The notes: generated from the letters alone by a model not told the origin. A stretch of 64,000 nt of DNA from Lepiota brunneoincarnata (GCA_023014365.1 JAEBUN010000078.1:1-64000); one strand, 5' to 3'. Shown: positions 34,021 through 46,200, counted from the stretch's first letter. Numbers and translations: made by a program.

Positions 34021-37000
34021 ATGGGACTTCCACCAAAGGTTTATACTTGGCTCTGCGGCTTGTTTGCGAGTACGAGCTGAGCTCCATCCGTGTTACAGCT
34101 AGCTCATGGATAATTGCAGGTTTGGGCAGTATTATCTTTGGTTATGACTTGGGCGTTATTGCTGGCGTGTTGCCCGCTCCTGACTTTCAGGTAGTGTTCT
34201 TATGAAGAAGCCTAGCTCTTATTGATTGGTTGCATTACTCAGAATGTAATGGGTCCTCGTTACCGAAATCCGAATCTTCAAGGCTTAATTACGAGCATTT
34301 TTGGTTTGTCCCTTGCCTTCTCCTGCTCTGCTATGGACCGACTATTTCTCTAGTCCTAGGATGGTATAGTGTGAAAGCAACCTCAAGGACACAGCACTAA
34401 TATGATTTATACAGTTTCTTCGGAATGTTTATCGTCGCATATGTAGCTGATAGGTTCGGACGACGGAAGTCAATTCAACTCGGAGCAGCAATTTACATGT
34501 GGGGCTCGCGGTCCCTTTTACATGATGACCACTAAAACGCAAAATCGTTCAGAGTGGGAGGCGTTTTACAAACTGCTGCCCAAAATATGGATATGATGCT
34601 CGCCGGAAGGTTTTTCGCAGGTAAGTTCCCTGACGTCTTGCGAGGTCACACTGACAATTGTTTCGAGCTTCTGCAGGATACGGGGTAGGAATTGTGTCCG
34701 ATCTCGCGCCCCTCTATCAGGTTGTTACTTTACCTCTGTGCGAAAACTTTCCGGGATCACTGATCCGCTGGTGGATTCCAGGCGGAAATTGCACATCCTA
34801 GTATCCGTGGACGACTGACAACTCTCCAACAATTTATGCTTGGTATTGGTGGTGAGCAAACAGTTTTCGTTTGTGTTGGTTTCCAAACCTTATGTTCGGG
34901 ATTTAAAGCATTCTGCGCATCTTGGATTGTAAGTGGGACCATTTTTATGAGCTGGATGCAACATAACAACGTGCGCAGACCTATGGCACTTCTGCTGGGT
35001 TGAAAGGGACACCAGCGGAATGGCGGGTCCCTCTCGGCATTCAGGTGTGTACTCCTCGCCCTGTCTCGCTCTCCTGATATCATAACAGGTCCTGTCAGAT
35101 TGTGCCTGCGATCCCCCTTTTATGTTTTATGCTCCTGCTGCCAGAGTCGTACGTCGATGGTCTGTTTCAGGGGGGACTTCTTCATGAATAAATTCTCCCC
35201 AGACCCCGTTGGCTGATGGAAAAGGGTCGTGTAGAGGAGGGTGGGTATACATTGTTGTCCTGCTCATCATGACACTGCTCAACTTGTGCAATATAGCACG
35301 TGCAACCCTCGCACGCCTGCACGCAAGGGGTGACATCAATGATAACTTTGTTAACGCGCAAATCGAGGACATGAAGGCCGATGTCAACACAGCAAAGACC
35401 ATTGGAGAGTCCAGGTAGTTTTCTAATTTCTGTTAATCGTCATTTCTATGCTTATCCCGTCTTGGCAGTTGGAAAGAGCTTTTTACTAACCCGAGCAACT
35501 TGCGTCGAATAAGCCTCGGGTATGCTGTCACCATTGGTGACCTGGGATTATTCTGACAATGAGTATGCAGCTATATACTGCAGTTCTCTGTCCAGATGAC
35601 GGGGGTCAGCGCTATTCAATACTACTCTACCATAGTAAGTGCTCACGGTATTGGCATGTTTCGTGAATGGGTATCTCATGTACGCTGATGGCAGATCTTT
35701 ACCACAGTAGGTCTTTCCGTTGAGTCTCTCTTATAGTGGCGCCTCGACAAATTATAGATGGGATTCTCTTCAACCCGCGTATTGCTCTTTCAATCCATCA
35801 ACAACGTTATATCTCTGGCTGGAGAGGCTTGTTGCGTTCTTTGGGTAGATCACATAGGGAGACGAAAGCCGCTGATCATTGGCAATATCATGTCTGGTCT
35901 CTCGTTTGTTGTCGGCTCTGTCCTTATGGCAAGGTGGCCAGGCACAGTTGATAAGTGAGTCTAGGGGTGCTTCTATTCCATCGCGGACTGACACTTCATA
36001 AAAACAGTGATGCAGTACGTTCGTGATTACAAGCAACCACCCTCTCCTCATTGCTAAAGAGCTGACCCTCTGTCTCAGGCACATTACGTACGTATGTATT
36101 GTTCATTCGAGGTTCCCCCACTGAAAAACGAATAGATTTTTATCAGTAAGATTTACTTTTTGCTCATCGTCGCCCCGCGGTACTGACAAAGACCGCACGA
36201 CTGAACCCAGTAACGTAAGATGAGATGAATTTCTGGATGACACCATTCCGTCTTACAATGCATGGATAGGACATGGATCTTCGGTTTCTTCTTCAGTGCT
36301 TGCATTGGTCCCTTGTCGTGGGCTTATCCAGCTGAGATATTTTCAACGCGAACGCGAGCGAAGAGTACAGCAATTACGAGCTCTTCATCCTGGCTATCGA
36401 ACTTGTGAGATGCTTAAGGGCACAGGGGAACGCGTCTGACTCCTACTCTAGTTTTATCGCTCAGGTCACACCTCGAGCATTTGGCGCAATAGGATGGAGG
36501 TAGGTAGCTTCGCTGCAGATAAATTCCGTAGCGCTGGCTTACCCTTCGTGATAGATATTGTCCGTCCCTCTATCGTAGTATTTGTCACCTGCTCACTCTT
36601 GATATCGTAGATCTGGTGTTCGCTATCTGCGGCCATACCAAGTAGGTTGAGTAACGCGGCTTTTTAATAAGTAACGACTCACGCACCGTGTTGCTGTCAG
36701 CGCGCTTGTTGTGTGGGCGTTATTCCCAGTACGCTCGTGAACGAAAACCTCACTTGAAAGTGCTAACCGGTTAATCGTGTCGGATAGGAGACCACTGGAC
36801 GCCGGCTGGAGGGTAAAGCAATATATTCCTTTCATCCAGGTCATACGGCTGAGTACGTCTCGCAGAAATGGACACCCTATTCGAACATGCTCCGCTATTT
36901 GTGGCTAACACAGAGTATGCACAAATGAAGGACCACCGTGCCGCTGAAAGGGCATTGCGGGAGGGTGAGCTCTTGTTTTTCACAGATGGCCATGCGCTCA

Positions 37001-37194
37001 AGTCGGTATTGCAGGCACTTTTGTTCCTGGGGGGCTTACAGGCGGAACTGCCGCCAATGACATTGAGGAAGGAAAGGACAGCAGTGATGAGAAGGTCCCA
37101 AGCTGAAGTAATTCCAAATGCTGTCAAGGGCGTAGCAACAGAATGTGACGTGACGTGTTGTCACAATTTGGGTGACTGTCTGTATGGACAATGA
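34021..37194 (+). CDS. MFS sugar transporter
   Basis: A highly split gene (at least fifteen exons) of the sugar porter family. In order: 'GSIIFGYDLGVIAGVL' (TM1), 'ADRFGRRKS' (loop 2-3), 'AGRFFAGYGVGIVSDLAPLYQAE' with the PESPRW motif 'LPESPRWLMEKGR', the central loop, 'VQMTGVSAIQYYST' (TM7), 'DHIGRRKPL', 'WAYPAEIFSTRTRAKS' and the TM12 end 'ALVVWALFPETTGRRLEEMD'. All the hallmark motifs are in phase once introns are removed. Two introns are unusual: exons of only ~9 bases near 36010-36090 and a GTCCGT donor near 36560. The last exon stays open to 37194 but could splice again at GTGAGC near 36967. The protein would import hexoses or pentoses by proton symport; the exact substrate is unknown. 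Confidence 0.85.
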
Positions 37195-37576
37195 GCAGAA
37201 CAAACAAGGTCAAATAATGTTTTGTTCCATTGTTCAACCAGACAATGAGTGCAGTCACAATGGACAATTCTTTCGGTGTGCGCATTGTGCAGTTGTGTAA
37301 GGAATGTGTATAAAGACACTACCGCGATCCACCTTGTCTCCTCACAACAGGTTCTATCCTGAATAGCCAATCCTCAGCTGCTCTTCTCGGTTCATTTCGT
37401 TTTTACTCAAGCCTCCAGCGGACGTCTCCACAGGTTCGCCTTTCGCTACTGATCCAAAACTGTGGCTGTTTCTGACCGCTTCCACAGACTATAACGCCAA
37501 CGCATCGCCGGTCGATCCCATCTACGAACCCCGTATCTGCCTCATTCACGCTTCTTTCAACGAAACCTCTGTTATA
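37195..37576. promoter_or_regulatory. Upstream region of the BTG/Tob-like gene
   Basis: Pyrimidine-rich toward the start codon (CT-rich 5' leader from about 37380), as is common for highly expressed fungal genes; no TATA box is certain. Confidence 0.4.
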
Positions 37577-38770
37577 ATGTCTTCCACTGTGGCCGCGACC
37601 CCCTCAGCTGGTCTTGTTGAGGCCATCAGCTTCCTCACCCGCCCCTTGTCTTTAACTTTCCCGGCCTCGACTATCAATTCGCTCCAACAGATTCTTCTTT
37701 CGACTCTCACTAGTGTACCCACTTGGCTTCGTAATTCCCGCCTGACTCTCACGTTCTCGTCTGCCGCACCTCCTCGTCCTATCTATGCCGCCTGTATTGC
37801 CACTAACCTCGATTGGACCGAGTGGTTCTGTGCCCTCGGTGGCCGTGAGTTTGACCTCACTGTCGAGCGTATCCTCGTCGCGGTCCAGATCGCCGGTGTC
37901 CCTGATCGCATTGTCGTCTGGAAACAGGGCCCCGCTCTCCGACCTACCTTCATTCCCGCCGCTGCCGTCGTCGAGCCAGAGCCAAAAGTCCAAATCCCGA
38001 TTAGCAAATTCAGCCAGTCCGTTCAGTTGAACAAGAGGCCCTCCCACATTGCGATTGACTCCACCCTTGCTTCCACCCAGTCCAAGACGCTAGCTCAGCA
38101 GCTCCTCCAGTCAGAGCACGAGGAGGAAGAAGCCGACGAAATCTTTGCTATGATCTCTAACCTTAACACCTGCCTTATTTCCCCTACACCCACCCGTGAA
38201 CGTTTCAATGTCCCCAAAAATCCGATGGTCAAGACACGCTATACTCGTCTCTCCACCCTCGAGGAGGAAATTTTCCACTTGCAATCATCCTTCCGTCGAA
38301 CCATGCTTGCAGACGATCGCAACGTCCCTTCCCCCGTTTCATCTCCCGAATCTTCCCGGCCAAGCTCCCCTTCTTCCACTTTCTCCTACTCCTCTTCCCA
38401 GGAGAGCCTCACTTCCATGTCCGCGACCTCCTCTCACACCGTCTCCCCAATAGATGTCGCCCCAAAATTTTTCGCTAACTCTGCCAACCGTGGTATATCG
38501 GGTCCTCGCCGCGACCAGCCCCTCCACATCATCGACACTACTAAAAAGCAGGTACAGCGCTACTTGTACCAAGGCGGTCAGAGCACCGTTTTGACGGGTG
38601 GCGTCATGCTTGGCGGCGCGACCAAGGCTTCGCCTCCCACTCAAGTTTCCGCCGTTCCGAAGTACCGTGCGCCAGTTGGTGGCAGGAAGGCTCCGGGGTT
38701 CGGCAGGAGCAAGCCCCAGACCGGTTCCGGCCCCGGTCACTGGAGGCGAGCTACCGCCTCCCGGGTATAA
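37577..38770 (+). CDS. Putative anti-proliferative (BTG/Tob-like) domain protein
   Basis: One exon, 397 residues. Residues ~12-115 ('ISFLTRPLSLTFPASTINSLQQIL', cut short here, then a 'PPRPIYAACIATNLDWTEWF' stretch and 'EFDLTVERILVAVQI') follow the pattern I associate with fungal BTG/Tob-domain proteins, which in animals bind CAF1/CCR4-NOT deadenylase. The rest is low-complexity: an acidic run (HEEEEADE), a Ser/Pro-rich block (about 255-295) and a basic Gly-rich tail. Codon use is strongly biased to C-ending codons, suggesting high expression. The domain call is from memory of the pattern and is tentative; otherwise this is an unknown, probably regulatory protein. Confidence 0.55.
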   Translation: MSSTVAATPSAGLVEAISFLTRPLSLTFPASTINSLQQILLSTLTSVPTWLRNSRLTLTFSSAAPPRPIYAACIATNLDWTEWFCALGGREFDLTVERILVAVQIAGVPDRIVVWKQGPALRPTFIPAAAVVEPEPKVQIPISKFSQSVQLNKRPSHIAIDSTLASTQSKTLAQQLLQSEHEEEEADEIFAMISNLNTCLISPTPTRERFNVPKNPMVKTRYTRLSTLEEEIFHLQSSFRRTMLADDRNVPSPVSSPESSRPSSPSSTFSYSSSQESLTSMSATSSHTVSPIDVAPKFFANSANRGISGPRRDQPLHIIDTTKKQVQRYLYQGGQSTVLTGGVMLGGATKASPPTQVSAVPKYRAPVGGRKAPGFGRSKPQTGSGPGHWRRATASRV

Positions 38771-41304
38771 GTAGTTGCAGGTAGTGTGTGGCTGGCCTCA
38801 TACTCTGATGACGATAATCGGGTCCTAATGTTTACTTGAAAGAAGTCTCCTATCGAACTTTCACTTTACGCTCATGTTGTATTATTACTCACGTTCTTCT
38901 TCGACGATGGATAGATCGATACTTGTACACCAGAACACTTCTTCGTGCACCTACCTCTCTAATAACGTTTATAACTCGCCTCTTCGACGCTTCTGCTTGC
39001 TATCGCTCGGCTCTTGCTTTGCATGCTTCCTTGTACTTTTAGTCTCTCTGGCACTGATAATGTGTTGTTAACTCCCGGCTTATCTTCCAATCAATGATAC
39101 TTGATTCAGCAGATCCTCTCGCTTCTACAATGCGGTCGTCATGGGGTTTCTGAATTTAGTTGGTTCGGCACTCGGTCCTACTCTGTTACGTTGTATCAAC
39201 TATACTTTGTTATTCAATTAACATGATCAAACACAGCCCTGTGCGTGTTGATTTGATACGCTTTGCGATGAGAAGACGGACGATGCTTATAGTACATCAA
39301 ATACTAATAACAAAAATGAGTCATGAAACTCAGCGCTATGGTGCACATTCCCCGAGTTGCACTCACTAACCTCTTTTGGGGTGAAACGTAAACAGACGGT
39401 CGGTCCTTGCGGACAAAAATAGCGGGGCGTGCGGCTTGAAATTAAAGTGTTCAGAACTTTCAACGTGTCGGTTTTCAGGGACACACTACGAAATCCTGAA
39501 ATTTATCAGATGGAACCCGTACGGTTACATCATTTGTCGAATCAGGGTGTGGTGTGGGGTTGAATAAATAGCCGTCCTCTTGCCATTCGGTTCCATTCTG
39601 CCTATTAGAGCTAGTGCATGGCGTCCGCCGTATGCCCCTGTCGGCGGATGATTTGTAAAAGAATGCTTGAGGACAAGGGATGTATCAAGGCAGTTATATG
39701 AACATCAACTGCCAAGCGCTCGCTTCTTCGAACCACCGAGGAGAGCGGTTTATTATACATATAGGTGGGATCCAGTATTCTATGAAGTCATGCCTAACGT
39801 CAAAGGGACAGAAAGCCCATAACCGACGGCGAACACGAAACACGATATATATTAGGGATAGTCGCTACTATTGACCCTCTAGACAGGGTCGCTAATTCGG
39901 GTCGGCAGTCGTGAGATTGTGTCTTCGAGTTGACCATGCATGGAAGATTGTATTCAGGGGTGCGACGGCTGCGGTGCTGTACATACTCAGGCACCCGGGA
40001 ATTTTTTGCTTTACGAGCCAACGGAAATATCGGAGGACGTGCGCGCACTGTTGCATACCCGAGCACTTGGCCCTGGGCCGGGTCGGTGCGCTGGGCTTGG
40101 ACATCATTTCCCCAACTCCCCTAAGCTATGGTGTTTGTGGGAGCCTATTTGAGGTGGACAATAGTCTAGTAGGGGATCCAGCAATGTGGTCCTCGCCTGC
40201 CATATATTCACATGGTATACCGTGGGTTACATGACGATCTCCATCCTTTGTGCTAATCAGGACTGATGTTATTGGCTTCAATGTCATTTCAGAAGTTCCA
40301 GGAAAACTTGGAATATAAATGGTCACTTGCGGCACTCCACAACCCTCACGTCTATAGGATTATGAAGACACCGGAAAGAAAAAGGGTTGGACCCAAATAT
40401 TGAAGCCGAATGCCCAAAGGAAGGGGCGAGGCATTCCCCCAAACCCTGCCCTTGTTGCATCCCTGCAAAATTAAGCCCCCCACCCCCCACAGCGGACGAC
40501 GATTTTACGCCCAGGCCGCCTGTTTTGGACCCTAAGGGTACTTCGTAGGACAAACCATGCGCGCCTTAGCCGAGGTTATGTATCACCATTATACCGGGGA
40601 ATTCCCTAGGACAGACTAGGGCCATGCGATCGATTACGCGTTAAAGTTAAGTGCTAAACTTCAAGGAGATGAGTGCGTAAGTCAAGGGAATTTTGTCCAA
40701 TGCTCGCTGAAAGTGACTTGTACTACGTGTTGAACGTTCTGCAGGAGGTCACAAAGTGGAGCAGAATATCTGGAGTCTGGGATCCAGGGGGTTAATTTCA
40801 AACTAATAGTTTAGCCACGAGCCGACAAAAAACGAGGACAGGCGTACCGTAATCAGGGACAACCATGCCTGTTACCATAAGCATCAGATTGCCGCCTGTC
40901 GGAATATTCACGGGTTCACTCTCCGAGAATCGGCGAGATCCGAAGGCGCACGCAGACCCGAACTAAGACCCTGTGTCCAAGCTCAGCAAACACATCGTCA
41001 ACGCATGTCATCGTCGGACTATTCTCGATCTCGCCGTCATTAAGGTATAATTTCGCCTCTTCCCTCATCTGGTAATTTGTAGGAACTATGTACGGTACTT
41101 GCCACTGGGTTCAAAAGTCAAGCTCTTTGTGGTCAAGTAAACAAACAATAATATTGCAAGGAGGGTGGAGCGGAGGCGATATCATGCTGGACGGTATCTC
41201 ATCATCTAAGCAAAACATGACGCGTCGAAATTGATAAATATGGGAGGCGCGGTGCGGCAATAAGAGGTAGATAAAATCGTAACCCTTTAGTTTTAAGGAA
41301 TAGC
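38771..41304. other. Gene-poor stretch
   Basis: The first ~300 bases are the 3' region of the preceding gene. The rest has only short frames on both strands without family resemblance; 39911-40234 is open on the plus strand but not protein-like. Poly-C patches lie near 40480. Confidence 0.45.
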
Positions 41305-42147
41305 TTATGCCTTGGGCTCAGATTGAACCTCACCCGAAGCGGTGATGGTAACAGCACCCTGGGGAGATCCACTGGGAGTGCCCACTGCTTCAATTGCTTT
41401 GACGACTTCCATACCGTCGACAACCTCGCCGAAAACAACATGTTTGCCGTCCAGCTGAGTTAGTTAGCAGAGGGTGGGCAGGTGAGAGGGGGATATGCGT
41501 ACCCAAGGTGTTCGGATGGTCGTAATAAAGAACTGGGAACCGTTGGTGTTGGGGCCCGCGTTGGCCATGGAGAGGAGACCAGGCTTGGTGTGGTTAAGTT
41601 TGAAATTCTCGTCTTGATTGAGGGTTATAAACGGGAAATTAAGAGATGAAAGGTAGACTCGTACCAGGGAATTTGTTGCCATAGATCGATTTCCCTCCCG
41701 TGCCATTGTTATTTGTGAAATCGCCACCTTGGATCATGAACTGTAGGCTTAAGATGAGCAGGAAAACTGGATAGGTTGTGGCAGGCAACGGACATTAGGG
41801 ATAACGCGATGAAATGTGCTTCCGGCATAGCCGAAGCCGTGCTGGCCGGTGGCGAGCTCTCGAAAGTTTTGAGCGGTCTTGGGGACATCAGCGTCGTAAA
41901 GTTTGAAGACAATCCGGCCGCGAGGTTGCGAGTTGACGGCGATATCAAACTATAGTCAATAACGTGAGCAGCGCGCAAAAGTCGACCAAGGCAAGAAACA
42001 TACGTAGACGTTGGACCTGTTAGAAATGTCTTTGGGTGAGTTTTCGGTGAGAAGGACGTAGGCTGGCATAGTAGATGCAGCGAGAAATAAGTACATGTGC
42101 TTGCCTGCCGAGGCCGTTGTTGCGAAACGTCTCAGAAAGGAGGCCAT
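41305..42147 (-). CDS. Cyclophilin-type peptidyl-prolyl isomerase, probably organellar
   Basis: Exons 42147-42004, 41949-41794, 41740-41665, 41612-41503 and 41454-41305 give 211 residues. The cyclophilin fold is complete: '[20 protein letters not shown]', 'FRELATG', catalytic Arg and Phe in '[15 protein letters not shown]', '[18 protein letters not shown]', '[16 protein letters not shown]' and '[11 protein letters not shown]'. The first ~45 residues ('[14 protein letters not shown]...') look like a mitochondrial presequence, as in cyclophilin D. Inside it lies a possible 42-base GC-AG intron (after Ala-14) whose removal keeps the frame and gives 197 residues. Intron 2 uses a rare GTCCGT donor. 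Confidence 0.9.
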
Positions 42148-42241
42148 CTCGAAGGTCTAAACGTTTTTACGGTCAAAAGAAGAGATTTTTCAAATTCACT
42201 ACAACTAAAAACATCATCACGTGGGTATTGTCACAGGGCGC

Positions 42242-42586
42242 CTAGTCACGGCCGTTCTTGCACCAAGAATGGTGGGGGCGGGCACTGCCCCGCGAAACGT
42301 AGTGCTTTCCGCAGCAAAGTGAATGTGTCAGGAACGGCGACGGCTGGCCTTCCCAGTGTAAATGGCTGCCTATGTGTTTCGCCAGGCCTTGGTGTATGAC
42401 TTTCTCGCACCGAAGCTTCGGATTTTTGTCCTTACCACCCCACTTGCACTCCACGTGAGCTTCATTAGGTAAACCCTTAAAGCCATGAGCCTCATCGACA
42501 TGGCTCTTGATTCCCTCTGCAGTTGCCCGCATATATTCGTGGCACCCAGTCCAACGGCACTGAATTTCTTGGCCTGCCTCGGGCAT
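42242..42586 (-). CDS. C2H2-type zinc-finger-like protein, paralog 1
   Basis: From ATG 42586 the frame encodes 114 residues with a C-x4-C-x13-H-x4-H finger ('CRWTGC' ... 'HVDEAH'), a second Cys/His group, 'HIGSHLHWEGQPSPF' and 'YVSRGS'. The same finger spacing and the 'SHL..EGQP' and 'HVSRG' blocks occur in the larger gene at 44506-46200, so they are paralogs. An upstream exon is possible: a frame ending near 42918 at a GTAAGT donor would join in phase at the acceptor just before 42592. Function unknown; nucleic-acid binding is inferred. Confidence 0.55.
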   Translation of the reverse strand: MPEAGQEIQCRWTGCHEYMRATAEGIKSHVDEAHGFKGLPNEAHVECKWGGKDKNPKLRCEKVIHQGLAKHIGSHLHWEGQPSPFLTHSLCCGKHYVSRGSARPHHSWCKNGRD

Positions 42587-44505
42587 CAAGAACCTTGCCG
42601 ATCGTCCTCGCGCCTGCCCAGCCTGGGCAGCTCTCTCCCCTGCTACGTGTTTAGTTACGCTTTGTTTTTTTCGACCCTTCGGGGATTTTTTCCGACCCTG
42701 TAAATCTTTATGAGAGCTCGTTTGCTATCCCGAGTATGAACTACCTACCGCGTCTCGAACAGGCTTGCCAAGTATACTGCAACTACCCCTTCAGTAAAGC
42801 CACAAAAAGATGCACATGGACTCACTCTCTGTCTAACGTCGCCCCGACGTCCGGCAACAGTTTGCAGCTTGGTGATAATCAGCATCCCCGCCAGCATGAT
42901 TACGTATAAGCAACACTTACGCAATGTTCAGGCTCCATAGTGAAGGCAGCCATCCTCCGTCCGCGTTCATGTCCATCAAGGACATGGGCCCCGGGAACTG
43001 GGGTGCCCCCGATGCATTGTAGGCAGGGGCGGCGGGTACGAGGGTGTAAGGTGGCAGAGGACTGGCGTTCGGCATTGGGTTATCGGACACGGCGTAGGGG
43101 TCGGGGTGTGCTGTGGGGGGGAGGAGGAGCAGTTGTGGCCCTTTATGTACCGCTTGTCTGCCTTCCTGTGTGGCGTCGAAGCGGGGTGGAGGGCCCCTTG
43201 TTTCTCCAGCCCGGCATCGCTGCGCGCTACACGCTGCCCCGCATTGGCGTCCAGGTTGGTATTGGGTCGACCCTGCGATGAGTCTAATACAAATCGAGTC
43301 GAGGTTGATGTGCGATTTTCCCATTGTTGTCCAATGGACGCATTGACACCCACCTGAATTCCATTTCTTGCGACCCTTCGCCCATTTGCTGGACTATTTA
43401 CCACTGCCTGCCAACAACCGCGCTCGTACCTGATGGAACTATGGGACCTTTTTCGAGAGTCAATGCACTCCATTTGCGACGGCTGTTGACGCATTCGCAC
43501 AAGTCGAGTCGGACTCTCAAACCGGTCCATGCAGATCTCATTCGCTGATCAGATTGTTTAATCGTTCAAATAAGGGGAACTGGATCTCCAAAATGAGCAA
43601 CCGCTCAGCCTCAGTGAAAAATCCCAGGACCCTGATGGACCATGAAGGACTGACGCAGAACAGTCTGTAGAGGTCCTTGACAGTCGGTACGGAGCCGGGA
43701 GGCAGGAATTTCGGGCGGCTCAATTGATTCGCAGGGACTCCCAATGACTTAGTTCTGGCACGCTCGTTATCACTCCCGAATGCCTCCTCTGTTCCTTGTC
43801 CTACATATGCTACATTTAGGAATACCAACCCGACACCCGCCGTGTGCCCCTGTCCCTTCGCCTGCCCGTCCCGGCCACCTCTGCCATCCACCCCTGTGGT
43901 ACCCACCCACCCTCAACTACCCTCTACCTCTACCAGATCCCTTTCCTCACTGGGGCACTCTGAGCTTGCTTTCCAGAAGCTCCAGTGAGCTGAGTGGTCG
44001 TGGTTGCTGCATACCCGCCGTTTGACTAAGGTCAGACCGTGCCACCAAGCTACAAAGTGTTTGTTCTTGTTCTCTTTTTCGTTCACATGTTTGAGTGCCC
44101 ATCACATACCAGCAATGTGCCTGGAACGATACAAAAATGCATAAAATGATCGCAATAGAGTAACAAACTCACTCGGCGCGATGACCTTTTGGGTTCGGCC
44201 TGTATCATGATTTGGGTTGAGTCGAGAAACTAGCGATGTAGCTTTGTCATAGACCTTGGGCTTGTCTGGGGCGACCAGTTAATGACAACGGCGTAGGAGA
44301 GATGGTGATAGTGGGTCGAGGGGAAGTCCCTCAGGCTCGACACGGCTTTCCACCTCAACTTGCTTCTCCTTGGTCCACCAGGCTCTAGCGACTTCTGACT
44401 GGGGCTCAGCAGTTAAATTTCGCGATACACTAGTACATACAAACATGTATACAACAAAAGATCGGGTGATTGTTGCCCAAGAAAAGGAGTCGAGCCCCTC
44501 GGGCT
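42587..44505. other. Spacer with one protein-like frame
   Basis: On the minus strand 43120-42918 reads as a Pro-rich stretch ('DPYAVSDNPMPNASPLPPY') ending at a GTAAGT donor. It may be a 5' exon of the zinc-finger gene at 42242. The remaining frames, some open on both strands, are not convincing. Confidence 0.35.
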
Positions 44506-46200
44506 TCATCGCTTTCTCGCCATACGCTCGACACAGTCTTTTATATATGCATCCTCACCATTCTCTGCTGCCCTCACTGCGGCCTCTTTCCCCTCGCACT
44601 TGTGCCCTCCCCGTGATACGTGTACTGCTCCGCTGTCGCAGCACCGTACTGCCAGTGGGTTCGGTTGGCCCTCGGATCCCAAGTGTGATGTGATGTGATT
44701 CACCAAGCTGCTTGGCTTGATCGCAACATCGCAGCACGGGGCGTCCGGTACGTTGACGAGGACAGGGCTGGACTTGCCGTCCATACAAACGGGGAGCGCA
44801 GTGCGCCAAGCGCACGTCGTCATGGTGCCCTCGGTGTCGCTGAGACAGAGGCGGTGGACTTCGCGGAGGTGGACTTGGAGGCTGGCTTTAGTTGCCGGGA
44901 CCTCTAACCGACAGTCACCCCACCGGCACCTCCATCTTTTATCTCGCGTTCCTGCGACCAGGCATGGGTTATAGTAGGGTACAATTCGGGCACCTGGAGG
45001 ATGCACCAGTATCGGTTTCCCGCTGCCTTGTGGGATAGAGGCGAAGACGAGTTTGGGTGAGGGAGGCGCGAACTTTACGTCTTTCGACACAGCTAGATAG
45101 TACGTGGAATAGTTTCGCCGCTTCCGGGGCTGTCTCGTCTCCGCGGTCGTGGAGGTGGTGGGAACGGTGTGGACGGGGTCGGTAGCGGGGTATGGCCTGC
45201 GTCTAGTACGTGGCCTTCGGTCCCGATGAGGTGAAGATTTTGCCGGGCCTTTGAGCCCAGCCGTGGGGGGAAGAGCCTCATGGCGCCTTTCGCTATGAGT
45301 AGCGCTTCCGATTTCAGCGCCAGTGCCGCTAGGAATTGGGTAACCGCTGGGATGTCCCGCGAAAGGAAAGGGTATTGCCGAGTGAGGGGTGGAGATGAGT
45401 GAGAGAGCGTCGGTGGGTCAGCTCTTAGGGCCTGACGGTGAGCCACACGCACCGTTGGAAATTATGTCGATCTGTATTTCCAATATCGATATTAGGCCAG
45501 TTTGTTGTGGCTGTTGCACTTGAGCCACCCCTGCCATCATCTTATGGACTGAGCGCATATGAGCGATAATGGGTAGTTCTCACCAAAAGTAATCGTCATG
45601 ATGCGTGGCTTCCTGAGGCGCTACTGACTCCGGGGGCAGGTCGTAGCTCGAAAACAAGGGGATGTTAGGCCAGTTTATTTTGGCTGTTGCACTTGAGCCA
45701 CCCCTGCCATCATCTTATGGACTGAGCGCATATGAGCGATAATGGGTAGTTCTCACCAAAAGTAATCGTCATGATGCGTGGCTTCCTGAGGCGCTACTGA
45801 CTCCGGGGGCAGGTCGTAGCTCGAAAACAAGGGGATGTTAGGCCAGTTTATTTTGGCTGTTGCACTTGAGCCACCCCTGCCATCATCTTATGGACTGAGC
45901 GCATATGAGCGATAATGGGTAGTTCTCACCAAAAGTAATCGTCATGATGCGTGGCTTCCTGAGGCGCTACTGACTCCGGGGGCAGGTCGTAGCTCGAAAA
46001 CAAGGGGATGCTAGGCCAGTTTGTTGTGGCTGTTGCACTTGAGCCACCCCTGCCATCATCTTATGGACTGAGCGCATATGAGCGACAATGGGTGGTTCTC
46101 ACCAAAAGTAATCGTCATGATGCGTGGATTCCTGAGGCGCTACTAACTCCGGGGGCAGGTCGTAGCTCGAAAACAAGGGGATGTTGTAATTCGCGTCCAT
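44506..46200 (-). CDS. C2H2-type zinc-finger-like protein with tandemly duplicated exon, paralog 2
   Basis: Six exons (46200-46103, 46049-45930, 45876-45757, 45703-45584, 45530-45453, 45346-44506) join in phase to 458 residues. Exon 1 starts MDANYNIPLFSSYDLPPE. Exons 2-4 are near-identical 120-base copies of one another, each encoding 40 residues (from 'GGSSATA' through 'IPLFSSYDLPPESVAPQE' to 'DDYFW'); exon 5 starts the same way and then diverges. Exon 6 holds a basic, Pro/Arg-rich region, then a finger 'CRWGDC' ... 'HLREVH' (C-x4-C-x13-H-x4-H), a second Cys/His group and the 'SHLGSEGQPNPL' block shared with paralog 1. Acidic/aromatic repeats ahead of a finger suggest a transcription factor with a repeated activation segment (inference). 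Confidence 0.75.
45492..46183. repeat. Four-unit 173-base tandem repeat (exon + intron unit)
   Basis: Boundaries fall at 45492, 45665, 45838, 46011 and 46184, spaced exactly 173 bases. The two central units are nearly identical and the outer ones differ by a few bases. Each unit holds one exon of 120 bases and one intron of 53 bases of the minus-strand gene at 44506-46200. Confidence 0.95.

Noticed and set aside
43106..43530. Overlapping frames on both strands in GC-rich DNA
   Set aside because: Composition effect; no conserved motif, and the only protein-like piece is noted in the spacer entry.
45492..46183. CRISPR-like or satellite interpretation of the 173-base repeat
   Set aside because: There are no unique spacers and the unit is too long; the match to exon and intron boundaries explains the array better.
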